Numbered from the stretch's first letter, positions 24,708-37,879 are shown. The stretch: 64,000 bases of DNA from Epiperipatus broadwayi (GCA_028023455.1 JAQFVV010012395.1:7507998-7571997); one strand, 5' to 3'. Notes: generated by a model not told the origin, from the sequence alone. Translations and numbers: made by a program.

Positions 24708-24767
<60 letters not shown>
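24708..24767. repeat. (TA)n microsatellite bordering the inverted array
   Basis: About 29 TA units directly follow the truncated end of the right arm. Confidence 0.95.
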
Positions 24768-24769
<2 letters not shown>

Positions 24770-27050
24770 AGAAATAGTCAAAATTGACTGCAATTAGATA
24801 TTAAGAAAGGTTGTTAAAATATATATAGAAGATGACATAGTTTCAGATTTACGTAAATAGACTTAGATTTTGAATTTTACACTACTTGAAATATGTTAGC
24901 TATTTGTTTGAATAGTAGAAAAATAATGCAAGTAATTATTAAATAATCAGAAACTTTCTCTTAGATAAAAACAAATAAACAAAATCTAGTATAGAAATAA
25001 TTTTGCACTAATAATCTTTGTTTGTGACACAGCATAGAAAACACACACTCACCTATATAGCTTTATGGTCATGTTAGTGCAAACAGATATAATAAGATAA
25101 ATTTTGAACAAAATAAAATTCAAAATGTTAATTATTATTATTGCTATTTTGATTGTGACTTTGACCTATAATTGTTATTATTAGTCTATTAACTGACATC
25201 AGTTTTCAAATGGCTTAATTTCACATTACATTTTTAGTTGAAGAGGGGTCCACCTCAATATTTTCCTGAGTATGTTTCAATTTTTTAAGAATTAACTAAG
25301 TTTAAAATTAGGTTGCATAATATAAATTTTATGCCTCTCCCATACAGTGATTTAATAGTATCCCATAGCATTTGTAGTCTGTTCAGATATAATTTTTTTC
25401 ATTCTTTTCAAAAGATCAATTTTTTTCTACTTTTTAAAATAAATATTATAAAACTTAATGTTAAAAATGGCAACAATAATAAAAAGCAAATTTATTTCAT
25501 TATAATAACTAATTATAAGAAAGCAATCAATTGAATCCAGTTAAATAAAAATATTTTTATTTCTTCATTTTTGTTATTTTATGGTTGTATTTTTTTTCAA
25601 TTTTTTTATGCAAATATTTTAATGCATATTGTAAATAATGCTTTAAAAATTGAAATATGATATTTATATAAACAAATGCTCTGGTTAGGAGTGGTATGAG
25701 AAAGTTCTTGTAACATTTACATGACAAAAGCACATTGCAGCCATTGCAGGTTAAGATACCTACAAAAGTTCCCAATTTACTTGTTATTCATTTTATTTTG
25801 TCTGCCTGAAATAAAAGATGTACTGAAAGTATATATTTTTTTCTGGAGTATGCTCTTGTAGCCATTATAAATATGGTCATCATATAATGAAGCAGTCAAA
25901 TCTGAGATCGATCCTAGCTTCATGACATCTAGCCATAAGCCTACTTCAAACCCTAGTACTAATCTTAAATTTCCGATGCAATGAGGCTTTACATGGTCAA
26001 TCCATGCTAGTATTTCTAAAAGAAAAACTATTATATAAATGTATGTTAAAATTAACTTGTTTGAGGTTTAAATTAATCAATGCTATTAATAAATTTATGA
26101 TAGAATTATTCATGAATTTATATATATTATAACTGTGTGGATTGTGCTTATATATTTATAAATATTTAAACATATATATTCGTTAAAAAGTTTCATTGCA
26201 TCGGGAATGTTTTATTTTACTTATAAGTAGTTTGTTAAAATTTTAGTGATTAAAAGCTACATTCTTTCAATAAGCTTTCAGATTGTCCCTTTCAAAAACA
26301 ATGGGTAAAGTTTTATTAATTAGAAAAAAGATAATTATTTAAAATGTAAGGATGGTTCCTAATTAAAATCATTTTTCTGATTTTAAAAATTCATTTTCTA
26401 ATTAGAAAATGAATTCAAGTTAATGAGTTTGAAAGCCTTATCGAAGGAATGTATCTAAAATCAATTAGAAGAAACTTGTAACATTGAGAATGAAAGAAGC
26501 GCTAGCCCAAAGGCATAATACACAGTATAAATAGCTCTGGAAAGTTTGGAGAAGGAGAAGCCATCTTTGTTTTAGAGAAGTGCCATTAAACTCTGTGCAT
26601 TTTAAAATTATGAATTTAAATAGTGTTTTTATCATGGTGAGGGTCTAAATGTCAGGAATCTGGCTACTGTGCCTGAAGTCCCCTGAAAATCTTCAATGAA
26701 GTTGCTAAACCTTTTCTGGACCAACCATGCTGCTAAAATCATAAAAAATCAATCAAAATGCTGTTCATGTAATTTACCAAATACGTGTCTACATTTTACC
26801 AACTCGGACGTTAAACTAAGGAACCAGCCCTGGAAGAAATGGTAATATATTTCCATAATGAAAAGCTCTTCTCATTTATTAATGTAATAATTCGTATAAA
26901 ACCTTCTTTTTATTTATGCTATTTTAAATTATATAGTAATTCTCTCATTCTCTAGTCCTTAGATTTTACTTTCCTTTCTTAGGATGGCGATTCATTTATT
27001 GTATTATATATATTTATTGAGTAATTTATTGTCATTTATTTTTAATTATA
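24768..27050. other. AT-rich DNA; one LTR-like patch
   Basis: No gene was supported. Between 26495 and 26840 the sequence is less AT-rich and contains AGTATAAATAGCTCTGG, a plausible TATA-type promoter, followed by unassigned sequence. No matching second copy or terminal repeat was found. The frames at 25313-25534 and 25775-25557 are AT-rich with no features. Confidence 0.3.
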
Positions 27051-27061
27051 TGCAAATAATC

Positions 27062-27183
27062 CTTCGACTCGATGATCTCCTTTGTTTCATTTACCTTATA
27101 CAAGTAATAAATTATTAAATCTGATAGTAATTTCCACCCATTAGAACTAAATTTATACCATTCTATTAATCATCGAGTCGAAA
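27062..27183. repeat. short element with 13-bp terminal inverted repeats
   Basis: TTCGACTCGATGA near 27063 and its exact reverse complement TCATCGAGTCGAA near 27170 enclose about 94 AT-rich bases. This may be a tiny MITE or a hairpin-forming regulatory sequence. No target-site duplication is obvious. Confidence 0.55.
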
Positions 27184-27442
27184 GAATTTATTAAATATTT
27201 GCTATTTTTATAATTGGCTAATAATAAATTATTAGCTCCATTTTTAATCTATGCCCCAGCTATTTTCTCATGTTCACCAATATTTAGTTATTCATATATA
27301 ATGTTAAAATATTTTTTTGCAAAAGGGGTTGATAAAGGAATCCAAATTGTTTTTACTATCTATTAATATTCAGGAAGAGCATGATGTTTGTGGCATAATT
27401 AATATAATTTTATAACTGCTTTAAAATAACTTTAGTTAAAAT

Positions 27443-27895
27443 CTCGTTTGACTTTAATTAATTTAATCAAGTCATCAAGTAGAGCATTCTATAATAAATT
27501 GGGTTTTATTATTCAAACGGTGACTATCAAGTCATCATCTTTGAACATTGCTGACATAGGGCTATCTTCCGCTCCATAGGCTTGTCATTGGTGATATTAC
27601 TGATATTTTAATTATAAAAGAAGAAAGAACTTCCTTCCCCACTTATGTTATATTTGGAACACCAAAGGTTCGTAGCTATGACTCGGCCTGGCTTTTCCCA
27701 TATTCCATGTCTCCTTAAAGGGCAGTAAGACTTGTAAAATACAAGCCACCATACTACTTAAATCACCGACAAGCTATTATTTTTTATGTTCATTTTATAG
27801 CTCACAATTCGTCAGTGCCAATACCTCTCTGTTCCAGTAAAGCCCGCTCTTATGCTCGTAATTCGTGATGAAGTGATTTCATTAAAGTCAAACAA
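27443..27895. mobile_element. MITE-like element with imperfect ~35-bp terminal inverted repeats
   Basis: The left end (CGTTTGACTTTAATTAATTT, then AATCAAGTCATCAAG) and the reverse complement of the right end (TTGTTTGACTTTAATGAAAT, then CACTTCATCACG) match over most of about 35 bases. The interior is non-coding and less AT-rich than the surroundings. The size, ends and lack of an ORF fit a non-autonomous DNA transposon. The outermost bases and the target-site duplication could not be fixed. Confidence 0.55.
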
Positions 27896-30050
27896 ATTCT
27901 TAGTCATCTCTACTTAAATAAGTTTTCTAGTAAAGGTTAAAGTTATGCCCTAAATACGTATCTTGCTATTCATGAATTGATTTGCGAATGTGAAAATAAA
28001 TCTCACATTCTTCCGTATAAAAATTAGAATAATAATTTCCATCACCACTGAATACCTTTATCTGTCTTTATTTTCTTGTTGGGGGCATAGACATATAGAC
28101 TTCTATAATATTGTGTAATACTTGTTGGCGTATAATAGGAACTGCTATTCTTATTATAATTATAAACTCTGTTTAAGGACTAGAAGTAATCAATATAGTT
28201 ATCATTTAAAAATTGAACAAAACTATTACTATTATTATTAAAATATTTTATAAACACACTTGGTTTCTTAATTCTTTTATTCAATAATTATTTTAATGTT
28301 AATGCTCGCTGTCTGTGTTGGGCTGTCTGTGTTGGCAACCGGAACATATACATATGATTCGACTTAAAATTATCTTTAGTCAGTTTACTATCCAATATTA
28401 ATGTCAATTCAGGGGTCTCAAAACATCACCAACCATTGAGCTAGTTCCTTGGTGCAAAGCACTGTGCCATCAATTTAGATCATCCATTGATCTGAGCTGG
28501 TGAGTTGGGTTTGAATTCAGTTTGGTTGGACTGAGTTTGGATCCGACTTGCAGTTTAGGTGGTGGAGATTTTTCTACCGGTACAATAAATTATTTTTACT
28601 TATGACATTTTCTGAAGTTTTCAATAAGACCTTATTTACTAATTTATAATAAATGAATTTGTAAATATAATTCTGTTGCTAATTTGATCATTTCATAAAT
28701 TTATTCAGCAAGATAGATTTTATTCAACAAGTATTTTTTTCATAGAATGGTGAATAATAATTTTTTATGATGCTTCAAGAAAATCATCTTTGTAGAATCC
28801 ATGATTTATTAATTATAAAATTACCAAATATATTTGTAGTAAATTTTAGTATCTGAAAATAGCAATTCAATTAGATTTCTTCTTAAAAAGAACAGCTTGA
28901 AAGACTCTGGTTAATAATTATATTATTCGGAAACATTTACAAACTAGAATATATAATATTAAATACTTTGAGGAAAATTCTAATGAATTTTTAACTTTAA
29001 AATATTAATGTTTTAAAAATGCTGTATTTTCCTTAAAGTGTCTTTTATTTTCCTCAAAAATTCCAGTTTAAGCATTAGTTCTCTATTTCCTAACATATAT
29101 ATCCTTATTTTAAAGTTTAACAAAAATTATTTAATATTAAAAATTAACAGCATAAATCTTAGAACTTGAATATTTTCTCATTAATTATTTCCAATTTTAA
29201 TATTAAAAATCTATTTTAATTTACATTGTTAGTAAATTTTAATCATTTTAACACTTTTTAATTATAAAATTATGATCATTATAAACAATTTCAGATTGAT
29301 CTATGAATGCACGCACACACATCTTTACGATAAACAATCAGCTCTTGTTTTATGTAAAATAATAATATAGAATGTGTGCAATTATTTAAATTTTAAGATT
29401 TTTTATGTTTTCTGTATAAGATTTTCTTGTTTAATTGTCAATAAATTTTATTCTCATTTTCAAATGCTTAGCTTAGTCTTATTAACAAGCATTAGTAATT
29501 ATAATCACGTCTATAGTTTAAATATTTAAGCTTTTTTTTTTCTGTTTAATAAAATTCGTCTTCTCACTAAATCTCTAATCTTGATTAGATTTTTATTATT
29601 ATTACAAATATATGTATTTGCATATGCTAAACTTGTAGGTGAATGGTAATCAAACTACAGTTAACATGGATGGAAATTATTTCATATATGTCTGGTATAC
29701 ATACACATATCAAACAATCACCATGATTCTTCTTCTTAGTGAGAACAATATTATATTTATAAGTAAGCCTAAGAAACTCTTAAGAAAATTTCATAGTTCA
29801 GTAACAAGGTAATCTCATAAGACCAAATTATTTATTGTTTATGGGTCGATAGGAATTCTTATGCAGGACAAAATTGTATAATCTTATATACAGATTTAAA
29901 TCAAGATGAGGAATATACTGCTGATCTGTGAATCTGATTGATATATATATTTCAACTGCTAAAAGTTAATTATGATATACAGACAATCACCTACCCTCTC
30001 ACGCACACACACATATATAAATAAAAGTATATTGTCTATATTAAACTTTA
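27896..30050. other. AT-rich DNA, no gene recognised
   Basis: A less AT-rich patch at 28410-28580 (GGTCTCAAAACATCACC to GGAGATTTTTCTACCGG) is unassigned. The rest is simple AT-rich sequence. Confidence 0.35.
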
Positions 30051-30213
30051 TGTAATTATAAGGGATTTGAACTCAGATTTTCAATTTCTCACAGCTTTCC
30101 TTTCCATCTTATACAAATGAAACTCATGTATGTGATCATGTGTATCAGTTGTATATGGATAGCTGTAGGGAGATTGAAAGTCTGAATTCAAATCCCTTAT
30201 AATATATATTACA
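30051..30213. mobile_element. foldback element, copy 1
   Basis: The ends TGTAAT and ATTACA enclose arms TTATAAGGGATTTGAACTCA and its near reverse complement TGAATTCAAATCCCTTATAA. The middle (CATCTTATACAAATGAAAC through GTTGTATATGGAT) is also roughly self-complementary. A second member with the same plan is at 42990-43192. Confidence 0.65.
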
Positions 30214-30573
30214 AATATTACATTTACCATCTAATATTTTAATTAATCAAAGATCAAAGAGACTAAAAATAATAATTTTAGAAATCAGTTACTCTATGTG
30301 AAACATTTCATCTATTAAGTAATATTTTTATAATAGTTAATTAAAATAGATAGAAACCTGGTAAATACAATTTGCGATATTATTTTATATTTTGGGTTTA
30401 AATAAATAATGAAGTAATGTCTGGATGAGGATAATAATGAAGATATTCAGTAAAATGTAATATTTTATCGATCATCCATAGATATTCATTATTTAATCAA
30501 ATTGTAAATTTAAGTAAATTTTATTAAAAAAATATAAAAATATATGTATATTAAGTAATGCATAGCTAGCCTG

Positions 30574-30682
30574 TTTTTTTTCCATATGTCATAGCATCGG
30601 CCAGGAGACGAACCCGCAACAGCCGCCTGCAACCAACTGCTTTCTTGCAAAGCGGCTGCGCTGACCTCTCGGCTAACATTGT
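30574..30682 (-). mobile_element. tRNA-derived SINE
   Basis: The minus strand reads TTAGCCGAGAGGTCAG (A box), a tRNA-like body with an extended middle, GCGGGTTCGTCTCC (B box), GGCCGATGCTATGACATATGG and a short A tail. It belongs to the same subfamily as 21480-21594. The 133-codon minus-strand open frame 30967-30566 overlaps it and is not a gene. Confidence 0.75.
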
Positions 30683-32220
30683 AAAAACCACTTCTAAACA
30701 GCCCTGCATATTAAGAAAAAAAAATATTTGTGACAATTTGAGATTCTTTTCGTAATGTTTATCATATCGGATATTGCTTGAAAAATATTTGAATATACTT
30801 ACTAATAAAAAGCTTTTCACCCTTTTTTTAATCAAAGAGTTCAAAGGTTTGAAAATATATATATAGTTGATAAGGTGAATGCTAAACACATACAGTTTAT
30901 TTGTTAACCTAGATTCAAACTTTAGAATATTTAGATTTTTAAGTTCTTGGTTCTTTGATAACAGCAAAAGATCTCAAGACATTTAGTAAATAGAAAGTCA
31001 GATCAGTTTATAAGAAAAACAATTATCAAACGCAGATATACACTCTAAAAGTCAGGCTATTCTACCACTTGTGATTAATTTTTTACTTTGATGTTTCTAA
31101 TATTGGTAGAGAGATTTCTATAACTTTTATGTAATTAATTTTAATAGTTCACCTTTTTTTTGAACAAACATGATCTTTCAAAGCAGGTCACTGGTGTTTC
31201 AAATAGTAAGAAGTTCATCCAAATAATGAATTATTTTTCTGCAAATGATTTTAAGAAGCTATAAAGTCAAGGATGTAGTAGTGCTGATATCAAGAAAATG
31301 CCTAATAGTGCAGATATTAATACCTTGAAGCATAGGATTTTTTTCAAGCAATTGGAAAAGGCAAAAACAATCAACACAATCAATCCAATCATTTGCTTAA
31401 TAAATGGGCTTCCATAAAATTTTGCCAGAAAGATAAAACTCAGATAAATTTGAACTTGTCATACAGCTATCTATGCTTTAATCAAAAAGCAAACAAATGC
31501 ACATAATTTAGCCATTACCATTAGTAAGAAAGTTATCATTTATTTACAGATGTTTTTTCTAAAGTAAAATCCATAATTTGTCATTTATTTAACTTATAAA
31601 AAGGGACTCATGGGATAATTGTTAAAACATCTACATGTCATGTTACAACTTTAAAGTGCAGATTTATTGAGGCAAATTAAAATTCTTTTTTTCAAATTTT
31701 AAGCAGTCTTGAGAATTTTTTTCCAAAATAGAAAGGCTATAGCTAATAGAATAAATTACTCAGATGATGGTTGGTAGTATTAGCTAAAAGGTTAATATTC
31801 CAGTTTTAATCTGAAATATTCATATGATTGTTGGTATATCCTTCACCACTAGTGGAGAAATATTATACTCCTGGAGGTTCTGAGAAAATGGAAAACTTTA
31901 TTTTTATTTAATTTATAAAAGTTGTCAATCTTTTTAAAACTTTTATTATACTAGCCAACAACAATCCATCTAGCATTCTATACAAGATTGTTTATACATT
32001 CTGATTTGGTGTATTCTTCTTATCCAGTGTATCAGTATTTTAGCATATAATGTAGCAAGTAACATAGTGAATGATAACTTTTAAAGTCTCAAAATTCTTT
32101 TTACAATTATTTGTACAAAAGTAGAGTTACAGAAAAATCAAGTCAGATGTCACATGACCTAATTTAATAAGCTTGTATTACAAATGCTGCAAATAAACTC
32201 TTAACAAGCTTTGCAGAATA
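30683..32220. other. AT-rich DNA with possible old coding traces
   Basis: Plus-strand reading around 31330-31750 has scattered protein-like runs between stops, but none I can name. No exon or repeat boundary was supported. Confidence 0.25.
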
Positions 32221-32223
32221 TCA

Positions 32224-32270
32224 CCAACCCAGACCAGTTTCTACCACTGACTTCCTCAGTGAGGTGCTAG
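32224..32270 (-). ncRNA. hammerhead ribozyme motif with weak stem II
   Basis: On the minus strand the core CTGAGGA (32259-32253) is allowed. Stem II (AGTCAGTGGTA) has only about three pairs, two of them G-T. GAA, ACTGGT (stem III AC/GT) and C as cleavage-site base follow, a GUC-type site. Stem I begins with A-T, C-G, T-G and C-G. All core bases are present, so activity depends on stem II. Confidence 0.55.
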
Positions 32271-32833
32271 GATATTCAAGCATTAGATTAAAAATACCAG
32301 GACAAACCCAGCACTTTGTCTAATGGATAACTATTAAGTAGAAAATCTGAAATTTTCAGTAATAAAACTACTAATATTGCTCAACTATCAAACTATTTCA
32401 GTCAGTCTCCATTTAAAAGTAAATCATAATCTTCAAAGATTACTTGTTCATCTTAGTTATTTACTGTTGTACATCTACTTCTACATAAATAGTGCGAGGA
32501 AGAGACTTTTATTATGAAATAGAGAGTACAACTTTTATGCTACCATACTAAAAATATTTATATTTCATGTGTTTACATTTAATTAAAATGCTTATATATT
32601 CTGGGACAGAAATGTCCCATGATGCACAACATAATAGCATCTGTGTGCACGTACATATAAAATTTGAAAAAAAAAAAAAAATAGAAAAAAATCACTAACA
32701 AAATTTATTGTAGATATTTATTTAAAATATATACACTGGAATAATGTATTAATGGTTAAATAATAATTTAAAAATATTATAAATTAGTCAAAAATCAAAC
32801 ATAATAAAGGTCTATTTAAAGTTTTATTTAATT

Positions 32834-32871
32834 CTGATTGAGTGCTGGTTCAGCACGAAATGCATCTTGGG
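32834..32871 (+). ncRNA. hammerhead-like motif with one extra core base
   Basis: CTGATTGA has one T more than the consensus. It is followed by a perfect 5-bp stem II, GTGCT-GGTTC-AGCAC, then GAA, ATGCAT (a minimal palindromic stem III) and C. No stem I is evident. It is more likely a decayed motif of a different hammerhead family than a member of the 423-bp group. Confidence 0.35.
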
Positions 32872-35800
32872 GGTCATTTGTCTTTTATTGCATCTTTATT
32901 TGTATGAAGAATAAAAAAAAAGTATGGAGATTATTAAAATAATCGATAATTCTGATTTTGATAGAAAAAAATAAAACAGGCTTGCATTTATTTTGTAATG
33001 AATATTAATTATAAAATTCTATTATCAATTTTACTTGAATTAAGTGAGAAACTTTTTCTTAATTAAAACTAATTAGTTTTCATGAATGCCAATTATTTTT
33101 GGAAAACAGTGTGTTTTTTTTTTATAATGTACATTAAATGTAGCTAATTCTCCAACCTGTTTTTGTTTGAAAAAGTAAGAAAATTTCATAGATAAAAATT
33201 GGCTTTGATTAATGTACATCAAAATTTATTAATTTGTTTTTTTTTTTAACCCAAATAAAAAATTATTTAATTATCCTGTTTTCAAATTCCATTGTGTACT
33301 GTAAATAGTAAATTCAAATTAAAGGTTGGTTAGTAAGTTACTAGATTACAGAGAATGCAGTTGTAGTGTGTGTTGAAACATCTCTATAGACGACTTGCTT
33401 GGCTGCAGTTCATCTAATTATTAAAGTGGAGTGAAACTGAGGACAGCCTACATTGTTGTAAGAATTTCTATAACAAAGAAGATTTTAAAAAATCAGCGTA
33501 TTAAGAGAGAGCAGTGCTGTATTTTTTTCATAAACACTGATTCGTATATATATGGAAAGTACAAATAAAGTTACTGCCAGTTATATATATATTGTGCATA
33601 CAGAAGATCTATTTCATAAATAGATATTTGCTGGTGAGTAGAATATATATATTGAAAATAACATATTATTTTAAACACTTAACTTTGTAGTTAAATTTTA
33701 ATATTTAACTTATACATTTTAAATGTAAACAACTGTAGACTAAACTATCCAATTAAAAAGAAAATATGGGAAGAAATGATCAGTTTGTCTCCGGGGATTT
33801 TTTCAAGTTATCGTTCATAATAAGAATTTGTTTTGGAATTAGAAAAATGAATTCAGAATAATATTTCTGCAGCATACTTTTCACTACCCCATTCTCACAC
33901 AAGATAGGGATTGGTTTTTTCTTTTACTACCAGTCCTTACTTTGCGTGAGAGTAGTATAGTGAAAACTATATTTCCGAAATATTATTTATTAAGTAGATC
34001 TCTTGTCTAATGAATGACTAATAAAAATGAATTGAGAAATCTTTCTTAAAGATTGTAAAGAGGGGAACAAAAGTCAAAGAGTTTTAAAAGAACTTTCAAA
34101 TCGAATTGTTAAAGATAATATATTACTTTAAAAATTTTTTTATTTACATTTAAGAATACTCTACTAATAACACGATTTGTAAGATGAAAATATTTAAAAT
34201 TAGTATCAAATATTTTATTTTATATTAGAATCTGCGTTTGTTTTATATATACTTTCAACATCGAATTTATTGTTTTGTGACACATTAAAAACTTCGTTCG
34301 TTTTTCATATATACTTTCATCATCGAAGTAATTATGTTTTGTGAAAATATAATAATACTAATACATGGATTTAATAAATTTATTGTTGACAAATGAAATA
34401 TCATTGGGATATGAATGCCAGTGTGTAGACATATCTAAACATGCACCCACATATGTCAAATCAGTCATTATGCGTATGTCTTGTTAAAGCAGAATGTTCA
34501 GGTATATGGAATGTTCTTTATTAGTTTATTAACAATTATAATATATTAATTTTATATTATTATATGGGTACATCTGTATTCCTACATATATATATCCTGT
34601 AATTTTATATTGGTAGATCTGTAAATTATAATTTTATGTTTTCAATCTGTGGAAGTGTTTTCAAATGTTTGTGAATCAAAAACAGAATGATGTATTTATA
34701 GTATTTAACAGACATTTAATTTCATGTTTATTTTTATTATTTCTAATTAATAAATTTATCTTCATTGTTTTGAATCACTCCAATAAAGCTATTTACTACT
34801 AAAATAAATGTAAGTATTATATGTTTGTATTTTCTCTTGTTCACAGTCACAGTCCTTAGGATCCTTGTATTTCAAGCTAGTTTGAGCAATAATGGTGTTT
34901 ACAATATATATGTGGCAATATATGTTTGAGCTTGTTTATCCAGATTATTCTCTATAAAAAGCCTTAGATGGCATAAAAGAAAGATCCCTTTAAAGTCTAG
35001 CGACTTTATGATAATATTATTTTATTAATGGTTAACCAGTATGCCCAAAATACCAGGTGACCAAGAGCAATGATGATGATCAGCAGGATATCTTGACTTT
35101 TTAAAGTGTATTATCATAACATTAGCAATTGTGCATACAGTCTATTGCTTTTATATTATGCCATATGTTTGGCATAAGCTAGATGATTAGCTTAGATTTG
35201 ATAGAATATCTCTTAATTCCAATTACTAAGGATGACTGTTTATTCTTTTAATGATTAATACTGATTATGTATATAATATATATTGTTATATTTATAACTT
35301 GCTTATATTTTATTTCCAATTTTGAATGACTCTCTGCTCATATTTATTGTATTTATTTTATTTAAAATGCTGTTTCTGTTCATACAAATGATTGTGATGT
35401 TTACAATATGATAATTCTCACCACCCAACTATCTGTACCATTACAATATATATTTTATTCTTTAATTGGATTTAAACTTTATCTTGGATAGGAATTATAT
35501 GAGAATCTCTATCCAAATAAATTATTAATAATATGCCATTAATTTATTTATCTGAAGTGGAAGCTGTCAGGTTGTAAATGCAGAAAGTTTGAACCTGGCA
35601 AATAAAAAGTTTTCTATTAATGAATCCTGAAAAACGATGAAGACAAGTGTAAGAGTGCTTGTTTAGAACAAATTGTTTCTTAGGGGTGATTTGTCATTTT
35701 TAGATGTTTTTATCCATATGTTTCAAGAATGGGTGGACAATAAATCTTATATTATCAAAAAATACTTAATCTTACTTCAGCAGTGGAAGCTCAAAAATAC

Positions 35801-37790
35801 AGGATTGTTCATAACATTATATGTGCATGTACGTGTACATATAATGTACCAGACAGTAACCTACATATCTAACACATGAAAGCACTAGCAGGCTTTTATT
35901 AGTCTAGAAAATTTATTTTCATGATTAGATATGTATATTAACAGGATCAGTCTGACTGTTCATATATGCAAATTTAAGTGCACTACTAAATCATTGGTAG
36001 AGACAGAGATTCTTATCTAAATAAACAATTGAAAGACAGATAATCATAACAAATGCTAGGTAATTAACTATTGATAATATGTTTATTAAAAAATATATGG
36101 AGAACAAACACTGAAATGAATATAAAAAAATGAAAGAGACATAAATTACAATAATACAGAGATGGGTATTCAGGTATAATTATTACTGAGACAAGCCTTT
36201 TCATTACATTATTGTGTTGATGTATATTCCTAAAGAAATCACTATTTTACCATAATATATAATTCAAACAAGAAAACTTTCTTAAATGGTAACTTTATTA
36301 CTACTTTACTAATTCTAATAATGTCTTAAGCTTATACAAAATAATTTTTCTTATAACGAGTGTGGTGTGATCAAATTCCAGCCACAAGAACTAAAATATA
36401 ATGATATAATAAAAAACTATATAATCAAAATTATACATTGAATAATTAATAGACCACAATCTGTTCCAAAGCTTGACCTAGTAAAGTAATCTACATGTAG
36501 TTCCAGCTACTTATCAATTAAAGGCCCTAGAAGATGATAGCCCTGTAGATGACCATGGTTCAATAGCATCTGCTAATATGTAAAAATAACTATGAAAATA
36601 ACATGCAATTTTTAATGCTAAATAATTTTCTATCAAGTGAACTTACAAATGGTTCATCAAATATTTTATTTTATGACATCTCATAGTGAAACACCTTACA
36701 TATATGTGAATACTATAAATAGTATAACTTAAGCAACATTTCTCTCATGAATCTATCATAAATCCATATATATATATATATATATAATAATAATGACTCG
36801 TCATCTTGAAAATTTAATTAAATGTAACTATACCAAAATAATACAATATACTGAATTTTTCTCTTCCCTTTATTTAATTAGCCACGATTTTCTGGCTACA
36901 AAACTTGCAACTGAAGTATTGTGAGGGGAAAAAGAAGCCTGTTTTTTTAAACAAAGAAAAAAAATAAAGACAAAAACAAAATCTATGCATTATGGCAGGG
37001 GTTTGTTTTTAACTTTGTAATTTTAAAAAGCATATCTAATTATAGTAACATTTCCCCCAAAAATAAAATAAAAATCTACAATATTTGTACCTTAATATAA
37101 AACAAATTACTCTGAGAAATAGTTCATCATGATTCATATTGTAGATATGTTGAGGTTTGTCCATGTGAAGTTAGTATAGGGTCACTGCAGAAGATCATTC
37201 TTCTAAAAAGTTGGCTTCATGTGAGAAAGGAGAGTTTTGCTTGAAGAGAGAAGTTCATTTTGAAATAGCAGTGCATATCTGCTAACAGAAATGAGAAAGT
37301 TGGCTTTTGATGCATTCTTGACAACTAGAGAAGGTGAATAATAATAACACAGATATTAAAGGAGAATAAATGAATGACTCACGGATAATTAATGAAAAAA
37401 AATCTATTTTGGAACTACCTAAAATGATAGAGAGGTGATTGAGAAATATAAATACTGAAATCCATGCAGAAGGTACTTTTTGTAATAAAAAAAGAAGGAA
37501 ATAATAAAGAAAAACATTAGAAATGAGTGACATCAGGTAATTACTGTTAAAAAGATAAAAAGCCAAGAAAACAAATGTAGGATTATAATATCTGAGAATA
37601 ATCTGTCTTTTATTTATTACTGCAACTTAGAAATGAAATATGGGAAGAAATATAGAATTGAATTTAAGATTATAAAAAAAAATGTGTTGGCAAAATTTTA
37701 TTTTAATATCACCCTCACAAACACAGAAGAAAAAATGAAGTTGAAAGAAATGAAATTAATATTGCAAAAAAAGTATAAAGTTCAAAAGAG
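32872..37790. other. AT-rich DNA, no gene recognised
   Basis: Short TA runs (33540-33650, 36765-36786) and homopolymers occur. The open frames at 35673-35879 and 37566-37282 show no recognisable features or exon boundaries. A tRNA-B-box-like GTTTGAACCTGGC near 35589 is too isolated to call. Confidence 0.4.
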
Positions 37791-37879
37791 GTTGGTGGCC
37801 GAGTGGTTAGCACAGCCGCCTTACAAGCAATTGTCCTGGGGTTCGCTTCCCAGCAGATGCTTTGACACATAAAAAAAAA
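37791..37879 (+). mobile_element. tRNA-derived SINE
   Basis: The element reads GTTGGTGGCCGAGTGGTTAG (A box), CAGCCGCCTTACAAGCAATT, GGGGTTCGCTTCCCAG (B box) and GATGCTTTGACACAT, followed by an A tail. It is nearly identical in plan to 20715-20813 and is the cleanest copy of that subfamily in the window. The open frame 37633-37872 runs into it and is not a gene. Confidence 0.85.

Larger units (their letters stand above)
23808..24709 (+). repeat. 423-bp hammerhead repeat, right inverted arm
   Basis: About two units head to tail, starting at CAGCATTTTTTGTAAAC and ending at CTGTGAT against a long TA run. Hammerhead cores fall at 24151 and 24574, again 423 bases apart. The junction with the left arm shares TCAG with both sides, a 4-base microhomology. 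The two arms can pair over about 600 bases. Confidence 0.9.

Noticed and set aside
23200-24709. Calling the array a Penelope-like element outright
   Set aside because: No Penelope-type RT or GIY-YIG coding sequence was seen. Only the hammerhead and the mixed repeat orientation point that way.
26495-26660. LTR promoter-like patch with TATAAATAG
   Set aside because: No second copy, terminal repeat or coding remnant was found nearby, so an LTR call is not supported.
30566-30967. 133-codon minus-strand open frame
   Set aside because: Its C-terminal third is the SINE at 30574-30682 and the rest is AT-rich low-complexity sequence.
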